The notes below the pieces were generated by a model. The model had not been told where the DNA came from, ran no database searches, and worked only from the letters and a program-made list of their open reading frames with translations. From contig NZ_VORA01000002.1 of assembly GCF_008477545.1 (NCBI RefSeq), positions 1 through 64,000 of the forward strand: 64,000 bases of DNA, given 5' to 3'. Shown here in pieces: positions 1 to 8,495 of this stretch (positions are counted from its first letter, which is position 1; the number at the start of each line of letters is the position of its first letter). The position numbers and the translations under genes were made by a program. The stretch comes from Roseibium aestuarii. GTDB lineage: Bacteria; Pseudomonadota; Alphaproteobacteria; Rhizobiales; Stappiaceae.

Positions 1-50
1 TCAAGACAGCCGGGAGAGCACCCCCATCATAACAGCATCCAAAACGAACA

Positions 51-320
51 ATCCCGGACGAGGCGGACGCCGAAGATCCGGTCCGAGATGACAATGGTGA
101 GCGTTCTATCGCAGCATCGCCCTTCGATCTGCGCCGTCCCGGCCTTGAGCCGGGACCAACCCTTCTCCCGAAAATCCATAAGGGCGTCGGTTGCGAGGTC
201 CCGGATCTCCGCTTGCGCTGCGTCCGGGACGGCGGAAAGGCCGGTGCGGAAGCCTTCTACGGCTCTCCGGCGTCGTCCCGGACGAGGGCGTGCCCGAAGA
301 TCCGGGACCGGTGAGCCCCA
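51..320. repeat. Cluster of dispersed GC-rich palindromic repeats
   Basis: The left edge (1-392) holds no convincing gene. It carries REP-like units: a copy beginning at 51 and a second at 274 both start with tcccggacgagg and continue to a cgaagatccgg block, and a palindrome cccggccttgagccggg lies at 138-154. Positions 299-320 read on the minus strand match 3379-3400 at 21 of 22 bases, so the same family recurs after the nitroreductase gene. Such units are usually transcribed-end hairpins or protein-binding sites in alphaproteobacteria; the role here is unknown. Confidence 0.6.
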
Positions 321-392
321 AACCACAGTGACAGACTCGCTTGGCGAACGACGGGCCGCGGCGCCGGCATCCCGCGGCGCACCCCTTTCAGG

Positions 393-1097
393 TCACGCCT
401 CGAAGGCCACGCCCGGAACGGCGACCTTGACCCGCGACCCCAGGTCTCCCAGCTCGGAGATGAACAGATCCGGCGTCTGGTCGATGATCGGGAAAGAGCC
501 GTAGTGGCAGGGGATGATCGTGTCGAAATCGAAGAACCGCTTGCAGGCAGCAGCCGCCAGCTTGCCGCCCATGGTGAAGCGGTCGCCGATCGGCACCACA
601 CCGATTTTCGGGCCATAGAACTCGTTGATCAGCGCCATGTCGGAGAAAATATCCGTGTCACCCATGTGGTAGAAAACCTTCTCGCCCGGCGCGGTGATCA
701 CCACCCCGTGCGGATTGCCCAGATAGGTGCGCCCGCCATCGCTGGAGGTGGACGAGGAATGATGCGCCACGGTCAGGGCCACGGTGAAGGGGCCCACATC
801 CACCTTGCCACCGGAGTTCATCGGGCTGACCTTTTCCACGCCCTTGCCCGCTGCCCAGCCGCAGATCTCCGCATTGGCCGACAGCAGCGCGCCGGTCGAC
901 TTGCAGATCTCGATAGTGTTGCCGATGTGGTCGTCGTGGCCGTGGGTCAGGATCACGTAGGTGACGCCCTTCGCCACCTCCTCGACGGTCTGGTCCTTGG
1001 GGAAGCTCGGATTTCCGGTGAGGAACGGATCGATGAGGATGGAGGCATCCTTGAGCTCGATCTTGAAGGCCGCATGGCCATACCAGGTGATTTTCAT
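393..1097 (-). CDS. UPF0173 family metal-dependent hydrolase
   Basis: A 234-residue metallo-beta-lactamase-fold hydrolase of the UPF0173 (YtkL) family. The N-terminus MKITWYGHAAFKIE is the typical family start, and the metal-binding signature HGHDDH sits near residue 57-62, with further conserved histidines (AHHSSS, HYGSFP) later. The family binds two metal ions; its substrate is not established. I chose the ATG at 1097, preceded by AAGGGGAG on the minus strand, over a longer upstream frame whose extra 35 residues are low-complexity and not family-like. It stands alone, divergent from the GntR-type gene 250 bp away. Confidence 0.93.
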   Translation of the reverse strand: MKITWYGHAAFKIELKDASILIDPFLTGNPSFPKDQTVEEVAKGVTYVILTHGHDDHIGNTIEICKSTGALLSANAEICGWAAGKGVEKVSPMNSGGKVDVGPFTVALTVAHHSSSTSSDGGRTYLGNPHGVVITAPGEKVFYHMGDTDIFSDMALINEFYGPKIGVVPIGDRFTMGGKLAAAACKRFFDFDTIIPCHYGSFPIIDQTPDLFISELGDLGSRVKVAVPGVAFEA

Positions 1098-1346
1098 GAA
1101 ACGGGAACTCCCCTTGAAAGATATCGGCTGAATGAGAGATATCGGCGTGAGACGGGCGGCCCCGCCCTGCAGGGCACCGGCATCCGGCCCCGGCCGGGAC
1201 ACGACCTTCGGGTGGAAACATAAGTCTCTTGAATTTCAGATCAAAGGGGACCAGAGGAAAATCCTCCTGAAGCTGCTTTCCCCCTTGCCCGCGGCCCGCG
1301 AACTTGGTCAAATCGCCCCCGTTTCCAAACAACTGCGACCGACCGA

Positions 1347-2015
1347 ATGCCCGCGCCCCAGCCTGTAGATCCCTGCCCGCCCAAGCGCCTGCAATCGGCC
1401 GTGATCGCCGACACGCTCGAAGCCGAGATCATCGCCGGCACCCTGCCCTCCGGCTCCAAGCTGGACGAACAGGCCCTGGCCAACCGCTTCGGCGCGTCCC
1501 GCACCCCCGTGCGCGAGGCCCTGCAGCTTCTGGCCAGCCGGTCGCTGGCCGAGCGGGTGCCCTATCGCGGGGTCATCGTCGCCCAGATCACCCGCGAGCG
1601 CATCGACATGCTGTTCGAGACCATGGGCGAGATCGAGGCCACCTGCGGCCGCCTCGCCGCCGAGCGCATGACCATGAGCGAGCGTGCCGCCCTCGAGGAG
1701 CTGCACCAGTCCATGGGCGACATGGCCGCACGCGGCGCGCACGAGGCCTATGAGCAGGCCAACACGCAGTTTCACACGCTGATCTTCGAGGGGGCCCACA
1801 ATGCGGAGCTTCTGGCCGTGGCCAACGGCCTGCGCCTCAAGCTCGCACCCTTCCGCAAGTCCCAGCTGAAGGCCTCCGAGCGGATGAAACGCTCGGCGGA
1901 AGAGCATGACGCCATTGTCACGGCCATCCTGGAGCGCAACGCCAAGGGTGCCGAAAAGGCCCTGCGCCGGCATCTTCTCTCCGCCGCCCGCGCCGTTCTC
2001 GCCAGCATGGGCTGA
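1347..2015 (+). CDS. GntR-family transcriptional regulator, FCD (FadR-like) type
   Basis: A 222-residue regulator. Residues about 14-80 form the winged helix-turn-helix of GntR proteins (ADTLEAEIIAGTLPSG, then FGASRTPVREALQLL, the recognition helix region). The remaining residues are the all-helical FCD effector domain, with candidate metal or ligand residues in EQANTQFHTLIFEGAHN and SAEEHDAIV. FCD regulators respond to small organic acids and often bind short TTGTNNNACAA-like palindromes. The nearest such palindrome is upstream of the TRAP operon (6670-6679), 4.6 kb away, so a regulatory link is only a guess. No effector can be read from the sequence. Confidence 0.93.
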   Translation: MPAPQPVDPCPPKRLQSAVIADTLEAEIIAGTLPSGSKLDEQALANRFGASRTPVREALQLLASRSLAERVPYRGVIVAQITRERIDMLFETMGEIEATCGRLAAERMTMSERAALEELHQSMGDMAARGAHEAYEQANTQFHTLIFEGAHNAELLAVANGLRLKLAPFRKSQLKASERMKRSAEEHDAIVTAILERNAKGAEKALRRHLLSAARAVLASMG

Positions 2016-2069
2016 AGCCTCGCCCCTTCCCTGCAGACGGCCTCCTCCCTCACCTTCACGGCAAGGCGC

Positions 2070-2450
2070 TCAGGCGCTTTCGCGCTCCAGCTCCTTCTGG
2101 GCGTCGTAGCGCGCCCGGGCCGCATCGATGGCGGGAAGATTGTCGAGCGCCCAGTCGCCGATCTGGCGCAAGGGCGCGCGGATCGATTCTCCCAGCGGCG
2201 TCAGCGCATATTCCACCTTGGGCGGAATGGTCGGATGATAGGTGCGGTTGACCATCCCGTCCCGCTCCAGCTCGCGCAGCGTCAGGGAGAGCATGCGCTG
2301 GGAAATGCCCAGGATCCGCTTCAGCTCGTTGAACCGCAGCACGTTGTAGGTGCCGAGCGAAATGATGATCAGCATGCTCCAGCGGTCGCCAACGCGCGAC
2401 AGCACTTCATTGATGCGACCGCAATCCTTGCAGGTGCCTTCGGCCTTCAC
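2070..2450 (-). CDS. HxlR-family winged-helix regulator
   Basis: A 126-residue HxlR-type regulator, close to the family's usual size. It shows the family pattern: an N-terminal CKDC pair (Cys7, Cys10), GDRWSMLIIISL, then FNELKRILGISQRMLSLTLRELERDG for the DNA-binding helix and wing. Some HxlR proteins (YodB, HypR, CatR) sense quinones or electrophiles by cysteine modification; the two N-terminal cysteines would allow this but it is unproven. It is transcribed away from the nitroreductase gene with a 121-bp shared promoter region, the usual arrangement of a regulator beside its target. Confidence 0.93.
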   Translation of the reverse strand: MKAEGTCKDCGRINEVLSRVGDRWSMLIIISLGTYNVLRFNELKRILGISQRMLSLTLRELERDGMVNRTYHPTIPPKVEYALTPLGESIRAPLRQIGDWALDNLPAIDAARARYDAQKELERESA

Positions 2451-2571
2451 GGGTGGTTCCTTCCTTGTAACCGACGCTCAGGAAAGTGCCTTCTTGCGGC
2501 GTCTTTCGGTGTCCCATATATCGTCGATTACAAATCTATACCACACTTCCCCTCCCCTGAAGGAATGAGAA
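2451..2571. promoter_or_regulatory. Divergent promoter region between HxlR regulator and nitroreductase
   Basis: This 121-bp spacer is clearly richer in A and T than its neighbours from about 2515 onward. It contains cttgtaac near 2464 and gattacaaatc near 2526, an imperfect inverted pair that could form the regulator's operator. The nitroreductase ATG at 2572 is preceded by GGAATGAGAA. The operator assignment is inference. Confidence 0.45.
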
Positions 2572-3213
2572 ATGTCGCAGAGCTCCCTCCTCGAGAAGCT
2601 GAACTGGCGGTATGCCACCAAGAAGATGGACCCGTCCAAGCCGGTGCCGCAGGAAAAGGTCGACCAGATCGTCGAAGCCATCCGCATGGCCCCGACCTCC
2701 AGCGGCGTGCAGCCCTTCGAGGTCTTCGTGATCACCAACCCGGACATCCGCGCCCAGATCCGTCCCGTTGCCTGGGATCAGGCCCAGATTACCGACGGCT
2801 CCCATCTGCTCGTCTTCGCCGCCTGGGACAATTACACCGAAGAGCGCATTGACGCCGTCACCAGCCAGCTCACGCAAGAGCGCGGCGAGCTTCCGCTGAT
2901 GATGGACTATTACACCAAGCTGAAGGCCGCCTACCTGCCGCGCGACCCCGAGGTCAACTACCAGCACGCCGCCCGCCAGGCCTATATCGCCCTGGGCTTT
3001 GCCCTGGCCGCAGCAGCCGAGCTGAAAGTCGACAGCACGCCGATGGAAGGCTTCGACCCGGCCAAGGTCGACGAGATCCTCGGCCTGCGCGAACGCGGCC
3101 TGCGCTCCGTTCTGCTGCTGCCGCTGGGCACCCGTCAGGACGACGCCGACTGGCTGCTGCCGATGAAGAAGGTCCGCAAGTCCCGCGAGACCCTGGTCAC
3201 CGAGATCGCCTGA
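2572..3213 (+). CDS. Nitroreductase family NAD(P)H-dependent oxidoreductase
   Basis: A 213-residue FMN-dependent nitroreductase (NfsB/YfkO-like). Near the start it has a WRYATKKMD stretch followed by MAPTSSGVQPFEVFVIT, the family's FMN-contacting segment; later QAYIALGFALAAAAEL and the terminal LPLGTRQDDADWL fit the same fold. Family members reduce quinones or nitroaromatics with NAD(P)H. Its divergent partner is an HxlR regulator, and this pairing in other bacteria often controls quinone or electrophile detoxification, so that is the likely role. A strong terminator follows at 3241. Confidence 0.92.
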   Translation: MSQSSLLEKLNWRYATKKMDPSKPVPQEKVDQIVEAIRMAPTSSGVQPFEVFVITNPDIRAQIRPVAWDQAQITDGSHLLVFAAWDNYTEERIDAVTSQLTQERGELPLMMDYYTKLKAAYLPRDPEVNYQHAARQAYIALGFALAAAAELKVDSTPMEGFDPAKVDEILGLRERGLRSVLLLPLGTRQDDADWLLPMKKVRKSRETLVTEIA

Positions 3214-3240
3214 TTTTTCAGGACCGATCTTGCGAGGTCA

Positions 3241-3274
3241 AAGCCTGGCGGATGCTTCCGCCGGGCTTTTTTTT
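3241..3274 (+). terminator. Rho-independent terminator of the nitroreductase gene
   Basis: An 11-bp stem (aagcctggcgg pairing with ccgccgggctt, one G-T pair) with a six-base loop is followed by a run of eight T. It lies 28 bp after the nitroreductase stop. Confidence 0.9.
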
Positions 3275-3323
3275 GAACAGCCTCATCCTGAAAAGCGGAA
3301 AAGGAAACGCGCAACCTCTCCTG

Positions 3324-3423
3324 CGTCATCCCGGCCAAGCGGAAGCGCGAGCCGGGACTGGTGAGCCATCAGCATCTCTGGGGCTCGCCGGTCCCGGATC
3401 AACCAGAGGCTGTCCGGGATAAC
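3324..3423. repeat. REP-doublet (two inverted palindromic arms)
   Basis: The gap 3275-3563 has no gene. Left arm 3324-3366 starts cgtcatcccgg and ends actggtgagcc. The right arm, about 3380-3423, is its inverted copy (ggctcgccggtcccgg ... gtccgggataacc). The right arm shares 21 of 22 bases with the minus strand of 299-320. This is the layout of a BIME-like REP doublet between two convergent transcription units. Confidence 0.65.
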
Positions 3424-3563
3424 CAAGAAAAATCGTCTGCTGCACTGTCTCGCGTAACAAGAGGCGCAAGTTACCTCTCCCGGTTCCGGGAGAGGTAAAG
3501 GCCGCCGTGCCATGAGAGGGAGTCATGGCGTGAGCCACCAGCCGACCTCAGCCCCCCACGCCC

Positions 3564-4889
3564 CTACCAGCCGATGGCGTTGGGCAGCCAGGTGGCCAGG
3601 CCCGGGAAGAGGAAGACCAGCGCCAGCCCGACGAGCTGCAATCCGATGAAGGGAATGACGCCCTTGTAGATGTCGGAGGTCTTCAGGTCCGGCGGAGCGA
3701 CGCCCTTCAGGAAGAACAGCGCCCAGCCGAAGGGCGGTGTCAGGAATGAGGTCTGCAGGTTGACCGCCACGAGGATCGCCACCCACGCCATGTCCACCCC
3801 GGCCGCATGGAAGATCGGCAGGAACAGGGGCAAGGCGATGTAGGAGATCTCGATCCACTCCAGGAAGAAGCCGAGGACGAAGAGGATCAGCATCAGGAAC
3901 AGGAGCTGTCCGGTGATGCCGCCCGGCACCATGGCGAAGGCATCCTGCACCAGCCGTTCCCCACCCAGTCCGCGGAAGGCCAGACCGAAGGGCTGCGACA
4001 TGACCAGAATGAAGAACACCATGGCACTCGTGACGAAGGCCGAGCGCACCGTGTCCTTGAGCACGGGCCATGTGAGCCGGCCATAAAGCGCCGCCAGGAC
4101 GATGGCCCCGAAGGCTCCCATGGAAGCAGCCTCCGTCGGTGCGGCCACGCCCCCGATGATGGAGCCCAGCACCAGGAAGATCAGCGCCAGCGGCGGCACC
4201 ACCACCTTCAGCAGCATCCGGGCAATGTCGCCGCCCGAATATTGCGCCCGCTCCTCCGGCGGGAAGGCCGGCACCATGGCCGGCTTGAAGATGCCCAGCG
4301 CCAGGATGAAGAGCACGAACAGGCCGGAAAGCAGCAGGCCTGGGATCAGGGCTGCGGCAAACAGGGTGCCGACGCTCTCGCCCATGATGTCGGCGAGCAG
4401 GATGAGCACCAGGCTCGGCGGGATGATCTGGCCGAGCGTTCCGGACGCGCAGATGACGCCGCTGGCGATGGCCCGGTTGTAGCCCCGGTTGAGGAAGGGA
4501 CCGAGCGCGATCAGCCCCATGGTGACGACGGTCGCCCCCACCACGCCGGAGGCCGCGCCCATGAGCACGCCGACGAGGATGATGGCCAGCGCCATGCCCC
4601 CGCGCAGGCCGCCCATCGCAAGGCCGATGACGTCAAGCAGCTGTTCGGCGATCTTCGACTTCTCCAGCATGATGCCCATGAAGATGAAGAGCGGCAGCGC
4701 CAGCAGCGTGTAATTGGTCACCACCCCGAACATGCGGGCCGGCACCAGATTGAACAGCATGGGACCAAAGCCGATGTAGCCGAAGACGAAGCCCGTCACG
4801 GCAAGGCAGATGGCCACGGGAATTCCACCGAGAAGCAGCACGAAGAACGCGCCGATCATCAGGAGCGGAAGGATTTCGGGAATTGCCAT
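3564..4889 (-). CDS. dctM: TRAP transporter large permease, DctM family
   Basis: A 441-residue, very hydrophobic protein with about a dozen membrane helices, the normal size for the large DctM subunit. Family-like segments include MGIMLEKSKIAEQLLDVIG, ASGTLGQIIPPSLVLI, VAAPTEAASMGAFGAI and TSFLTPPFGWALFFLKGV. It forms the sodium-driven channel subunit of the tripartite transporter with DctQ (4912-5430) and the binding protein (5439-6521), all on the minus strand in the order dctP-dctQ-dctM. The dctQ-dctM gap is 22 bp, so translation is probably coupled. Confidence 0.95.
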   Translation of the reverse strand: MAIPEILPLLMIGAFFVLLLGGIPVAICLAVTGFVFGYIGFGPMLFNLVPARMFGVVTNYTLLALPLFIFMGIMLEKSKIAEQLLDVIGLAMGGLRGGMALAIILVGVLMGAASGVVGATVVTMGLIALGPFLNRGYNRAIASGVICASGTLGQIIPPSLVLILLADIMGESVGTLFAAALIPGLLLSGLFVLFILALGIFKPAMVPAFPPEERAQYSGGDIARMLLKVVVPPLALIFLVLGSIIGGVAAPTEAASMGAFGAIVLAALYGRLTWPVLKDTVRSAFVTSAMVFFILVMSQPFGLAFRGLGGERLVQDAFAMVPGGITGQLLFLMLILFVLGFFLEWIEISYIALPLFLPIFHAAGVDMAWVAILVAVNLQTSFLTPPFGWALFFLKGVAPPDLKTSDIYKGVIPFIGLQLVGLALVFLFPGLATWLPNAIGW

Positions 4890-4911
4890 TGGAGGAAAGG
4901 TCCTTCGCGGG

Positions 4912-5430
4912 TCAGGTCCGGTGCCGTGCGGGGTCGACAGCCTCGCACCCGGCCCTCAGGGTCATGGCGAGGCCCTGCAGCGCCAGCAGCGCGAAACCGG
5001 CGGGAATGGCAGCCTTCAGCACATAGCGCAGGGGCAGCCCGCCCGGGTCGGGAGAGCCTTCGGCAATGGCGTAGCTGCTCTGCACATAGGCGATGGACAG
5101 CCAGACCACATAGACCGCGACCAGGGTGAGCGCCCCGTTGCCGATGAGGTCGATCACCGCCTTGGTCCGGGCGCCATAGCGGGCATAGAAGATGTCGACA
5201 CGCACCTCCCCGCCCTGATTGAGCCCGTAGGACATGCCGAAGAGCGCGGCGACCGCCATCAGATGCCACTCCAGCTCCTGCAGCCCCACCGAGGAGTAGG
5301 AGAGGAAGTAGCGGGCGAGCACGTTGAAGGCGACAAGAAGCACCAGGGCCAGACCGCTCCAGGCAGCCAGGCCACCGATGATGCGGACGGCGCAGGACGC
5401 GCCATCCGCAAGACGTTCAAGGACGCGCAT
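4912..5430 (-). CDS. dctQ: TRAP transporter small permease, DctQ family
   Basis: About 172 residues with four predicted membrane helices. The helix pair around WSGLALVLLVAFNVLARYFL followed by LQELEWHLMAVAALFGMSY is the standard DctQ signature. The start at the ATG of MRVLERLADG (5430) leaves an 8-bp gap after dctP. A longer frame reaching 5484 would overlap dctP by 46 bp and adds non-family residues. It is the small membrane subunit that bridges binding protein and DctM. Confidence 0.9.
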   Translation of the reverse strand: MRVLERLADGASCAVRIIGGLAAWSGLALVLLVAFNVLARYFLSYSSVGLQELEWHLMAVAALFGMSYGLNQGGEVRVDIFYARYGARTKAVIDLIGNGALTLVAVYVVWLSIAYVQSSYAIAEGSPDPGGLPLRYVLKAAIPAGFALLALQGLAMTLRAGCEAVDPARHRT

Positions 5431-5438
5431 GCGACCCG

Positions 5439-6521
5439 TCAGCCCAGAAGGTTGTGATAGGGCTTCTCGGAGATCGAGGCCCACTGGTCATGTTCCTTCT
5501 TGAAGGCGAAGAAGGCGTCGTGAACCTTCTTGGTCACCGGATCGGCGGCGGCCCCGTCGGACAGGACCTGATCGGTCACTTCCTTCAGCTTGGCCACCAC
5601 GTCCTTCGGCAGCACGTCGGCCTTCACGCCGAAGTTCTCCACCAGATCCACCATGGCGGAGGCATTCACCGCCTCGCACCAGGTGTGGCTTTCCAGGTTG
5701 CAGGCCATGGCCGCTGCGGAAACGATGGCCTGAAGATCGGCCGGCAGGCTGTCCCACGCGGCCTTGTTGATCAGCAGTTCCGTCGCGTTGGACGGCTCGT
5801 GCCAGCCGGTGGTGTAATAGAACTTGGCAGCGTTCTGCAGCCCAAGACGGCGGTCCTGATAGGGGCCGACGAACTCGGCCGCGTCGATCACGCCGCGTTC
5901 CAGCGCAGGGAAGATCTCGCCGCCCGGAAGCAGCTTCACGTCCACGCCGAGCTGGGCATAGACCTTGCCCGCCAGACCCGGGATGCGCATCTTCAGGTCC
6001 TTGAAGTCATCGACGGACGCGATCGGATTGCGGAACCAGCCGGTCATCTGCACGCCGGTGTTGCCCATGGGCAGGGCCTTCAGCCCCAGCGGCTCGTAGA
6101 GCTCGTCCCACAGGGCCTGACCGCCACCGTGATAGAGCCAGGCATTCATGCCCTGGAAATTGAGGCCGAAGGGAACGGTGGTGAAATACTGGGCCGCCGG
6201 GATCTTGCCGGCCCAGAAATAGGCGTTGGCGGCATTCATTTCCACGGTGCCGGAGCGGACCGCGTCAAAGCCTTCCATGGCCGGGATGAGCTCGCCGGCG
6301 GCAAAATGCTGGATCTTCAGGCGGCCGCCGGACATGGCCTCCACCTTCTTGCAGAAGTCGGTCGGGCTGCCCGGGCCTTCCACATAGAAGGGGGAGCCGG
6401 GACCATAGGCATTGGTCATCTTCCAGGAGAAGCTGTCCTGGGCGCGGGCGATGGAGGGAGCGGCCAGAGGGGCGGCGGCGGCAGCGACGAGACCGCCTTT
6501 GAGAAACTTGCGTCGTTCCAT
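5439..6521 (-). CDS. dctP: TRAP transporter substrate-binding protein, DctP family (TakP/SmoM-like), Tat-exported
   Basis: A 360-residue periplasmic binding protein. The N-terminus MERRKFLKGGLVAAAAA has a twin-arginine motif (RRKFLKG) and a cleavable ...SIARAQ end, so export folded through Tat is likely. The segment EFVGPYQDRRLGL matches the ligand-site region of the TakP/SmoM branch, whose known members bind 2-oxo acids or mannitol-like and chloroaromatic compounds; the TakP tryptophan in this segment is Phe here. Substrate is therefore a probable carboxylate but not settled. First gene of the TRAP operon, behind an AT-rich promoter region with a GntR-type palindrome. Confidence 0.93.
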   Translation of the reverse strand: MERRKFLKGGLVAAAAAPLAAPSIARAQDSFSWKMTNAYGPGSPFYVEGPGSPTDFCKKVEAMSGGRLKIQHFAAGELIPAMEGFDAVRSGTVEMNAANAYFWAGKIPAAQYFTTVPFGLNFQGMNAWLYHGGGQALWDELYEPLGLKALPMGNTGVQMTGWFRNPIASVDDFKDLKMRIPGLAGKVYAQLGVDVKLLPGGEIFPALERGVIDAAEFVGPYQDRRLGLQNAAKFYYTTGWHEPSNATELLINKAAWDSLPADLQAIVSAAAMACNLESHTWCEAVNASAMVDLVENFGVKADVLPKDVVAKLKEVTDQVLSDGAAADPVTKKVHDAFFAFKKEHDQWASISEKPYHNLLG

Positions 6522-6669
6522 GGGAGCTTGATCCTTCGAGTTCGAAATGACCGCCGGGAGGAAGCGGCCGGGGCACCCTTCGGCGCCACCTGAAATCCCC
6601 TATTCAAGACCCATGCCAGAAAAATAAAGTTATAAAATTCAATGACTTAAAAATAATATACCTCAGATA

Positions 6670-6679
6670 TTGTATACAA
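6670..6679. promoter_or_regulatory. Candidate GntR/FCD operator in the TRAP operon promoter region
   Basis: The 328-bp gap 6522-6849 holds no gene. Its part from about 6600 to 6715 is markedly AT-rich and must carry the leftward TRAP promoter and perhaps the rightward ruvX promoter. Within it ttgtatacaa is a perfect 10-bp palindrome fitting the TTGT-N2-ACAA class bound by many FCD-type GntR regulators. A second inverted pair (acatg at 6680, catgt at 6693) follows at once. Function is inferred from motif and position. Confidence 0.5.
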
Positions 6680-6849
6680 ACATGTGATTTTTCATGTCAT
6701 TGCATACCGAAAATCGAAGAAATGCCCATCGCGTGACCAGACCCGGCCGGAAGGCTGCCTCAATTCCGGCCACCCCGGACACCCGCCGCGCAGCACCAGG
6801 CGCGCCCGCGCCGCTGGCATTCGGCAAAAACACCTGTTAAAGCGCCCTC

Positions 6850-7356
6850 ATGGCCAGCGATCCCACACTCCCCCTCGAAGAGTTTCTCACTGCCGCAAAG
6901 GCGGGCACCCGCCTCATCGGTCTCGATCTGGGCACCAAGACCATCGGTCTGGCCCTCTCCGATCTGGGACGCGGCATTGCCACGCCGATGGAAACCATCC
7001 GGCGGGTGAAGTTCACCCCCGATGCCCAGGCGCTTCTGGCCATCTGCGCCAAACAGGACGTCGGAGGCCTGGTGATCGGCCTGCCCCTCAACATGGATGG
7101 CAGCGAAGGCCCGCGCGCCCAGGCGACCCGCGCCTTTGCCCGCAACCTCGGCAACCTGACCGAGCTTCCCATGACCTTCTGGGACGAACGCCTGTCGACC
7201 GCCGCGGTAACCCGTACCTTGCTGGAAGCCGATTCCAGCCGGGCGCGTCGGGCCGAGGTCGTCGACAAGATGGCCGCCGCCTACATTCTCCAGGGCTTCC
7301 TCGACCGCATCGGCCACATGAAGCTCGGCGGCCGCACCTATTCCGACGAGTTCTGA
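6850..7356 (+). CDS. ruvX: Holliday junction resolvase RuvX / YqgF family (16S pre-rRNA processing)
   Basis: A 168-residue RNase H-fold protein. Key motifs are [15 protein letters not shown] (first catalytic Asp), [10 protein letters not shown] and [12 protein letters not shown] (second acidic site), with the final Asp region in [17 protein letters not shown]. In E. coli YqgF processes the 5' end of 16S rRNA; a Holliday junction role is assigned by homology. It has a short N-terminal extension (about 20 residues) relative to E. coli. It begins the rightward housekeeping run, with a separate promoter likely in the preceding AT-rich gap. Confidence 0.95.
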   Translation: MASDPTLPLEEFLTAAKAGTRLIGLDLGTKTIGLALSDLGRGIATPMETIRRVKFTPDAQALLAICAKQDVGGLVIGLPLNMDGSEGPRAQATRAFARNLGNLTELPMTFWDERLSTAAVTRTLLEADSSRARRAEVVDKMAAAYILQGFLDRIGHMKLGGRTYSDEF

Positions 7357-7467
7357 CCTTCGGCCGGAAAATCCTGAAGCTCCCACCTGCGCGCGCCCAT
7401 CGACCCTTGCTGAGGGGCGCCCGTCGGGGGTAGACAGCCCTGCCCGCTGCAGCTTTCCGGAATCGCC

Positions 7468-8406
7468 ATGCTGACCACGCTCCTCGCCCTGCTCCCGATC
7501 ATCCTGATCACGGCCCTCGGCTATCTCCTGGAACGCACCGGACTGATTTCCCGCGACCAGTGGCGCGGCATCGAGCGGCTGGCCTATTTCCTTCTCTTCC
7601 CGGCGATCCTCTTCAAGTCCATCGCCACGGTCGACTTCAACGCGGTCCCCACCCTCGAGATGGGTCTCGCCCTGCTCTGCGCGATCCTCGTGATGGTCGG
7701 CGGCGTGCTGGCTCTGCGGCCCTGGATGCAGGCGCGCTTCAACATCAACGGACCGCGCTTCACTTCCATCTTCCAGGGCGCGGTGCGCTGGAACGGCTTC
7801 CTCGCGCTCGCCATGGCCGACAGCCTCATGGGATCGGAAGGCGTCGCCCTGCTTGCCGTCGCCATGGTGGTGATGATCCCGGTGCTGAACATCTCGTCGA
7901 TCCTCGTCCTGTCGAAATACGGCGACAGCGGCGTGACCCCGACCCCCGCGAAGGTCGCCCGCGACCTCTATACCAACCCCTTCAACATCGCGATCGCGGC
8001 CGGCATCGTCTTCAACCTCCTGTCGATCCCGATCCCGGGCTTTGCTCTCCAGACCCTGACCATGCTGGGCGCCGCCTCCCTTCCGGTGGGCATCATCTGC
8101 GTCGGCGCCAGTCTGGATCTCAACTCCCTCCGCCGGCCCGGACCGGCGCTCACCCTGGGCACCTTCATCCGGCTGCTGGTCTCGCCGCTGATGGGGGCGG
8201 CTTTCGCCTTCGCTTTCGGCGTCACCGGCAACGCGCACACGGCGATCATCATCGCCTGCTCGGTGCCCTCTGCCAGCAACGCCTTCCTGCTCGCCCGGCT
8301 CATGGGCGGCGACACGAAGCTCATGGCCGAGATCCTCACCCTTCAGACCCTTGTGGCCATCGCCACCATCCCGCTGGCGATCCTTCTCCTAGACAGCGCG
8401 AGCTGA
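7468..8406 (+). CDS. AEC (auxin efflux carrier) family permease
   Basis: A 312-residue membrane protein with about ten helices. The start MLTTLLALLPIILITALGY and the segment LAYFLLFPAILFKSIATVDF, plus PVGIICVGASLDL and SVPSASNAFLLARLMGGD, are typical of the AEC family. Members carry malonate, malate or other organic anions in bacteria. The substrate cannot be told from sequence. It lies 111 bp after ruvX and is closed by a hairpin at 8437-8468 before pyrB. Confidence 0.9.
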   Translation: MLTTLLALLPIILITALGYLLERTGLISRDQWRGIERLAYFLLFPAILFKSIATVDFNAVPTLEMGLALLCAILVMVGGVLALRPWMQARFNINGPRFTSIFQGAVRWNGFLALAMADSLMGSEGVALLAVAMVVMIPVLNISSILVLSKYGDSGVTPTPAKVARDLYTNPFNIAIAAGIVFNLLSIPIPGFALQTLTMLGAASLPVGIICVGASLDLNSLRRPGPALTLGTFIRLLVSPLMGAAFAFAFGVTGNAHTAIIIACSVPSASNAFLLARLMGGDTKLMAEILTLQTLVAIATIPLAILLLDSAS

Positions 8407-8436
8407 GCTGAGCCGGCGAATTGAGGTGGATGGATG

Positions 8437-8468
8437 AAGGCCACGGGCTTTAACGCTTGTGGCCTTTT
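8437..8468 (+). terminator. Hairpin terminator between the AEC gene and pyrB
   Basis: An 8-bp perfect stem (aaggccac with gtggcctt), a 14-base loop and a short T run (tttt) lie 31 bp after the AEC stop and 28 bp before the pyrB start. It most simply ends the AEC transcript. Because it is so close to pyrB, an attenuator-like role cannot be excluded, though no leader peptide is evident. Confidence 0.55.
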
Positions 8469-8495
8469 CCGATTGCGCCTATAGCCTTGGTCTCG

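Noticed and set aside
1..392. Short frames at the left edge
   Set aside because: They run through palindromic repeats and lack ribosome sites.
3807..5129. Long open frame antisense to dctM and dctQ (about 440 codons)
   Set aside because: His/Glu/Gln-rich composition with no family features; it is the mirror frame of two clear membrane proteins in GC-rich DNA.
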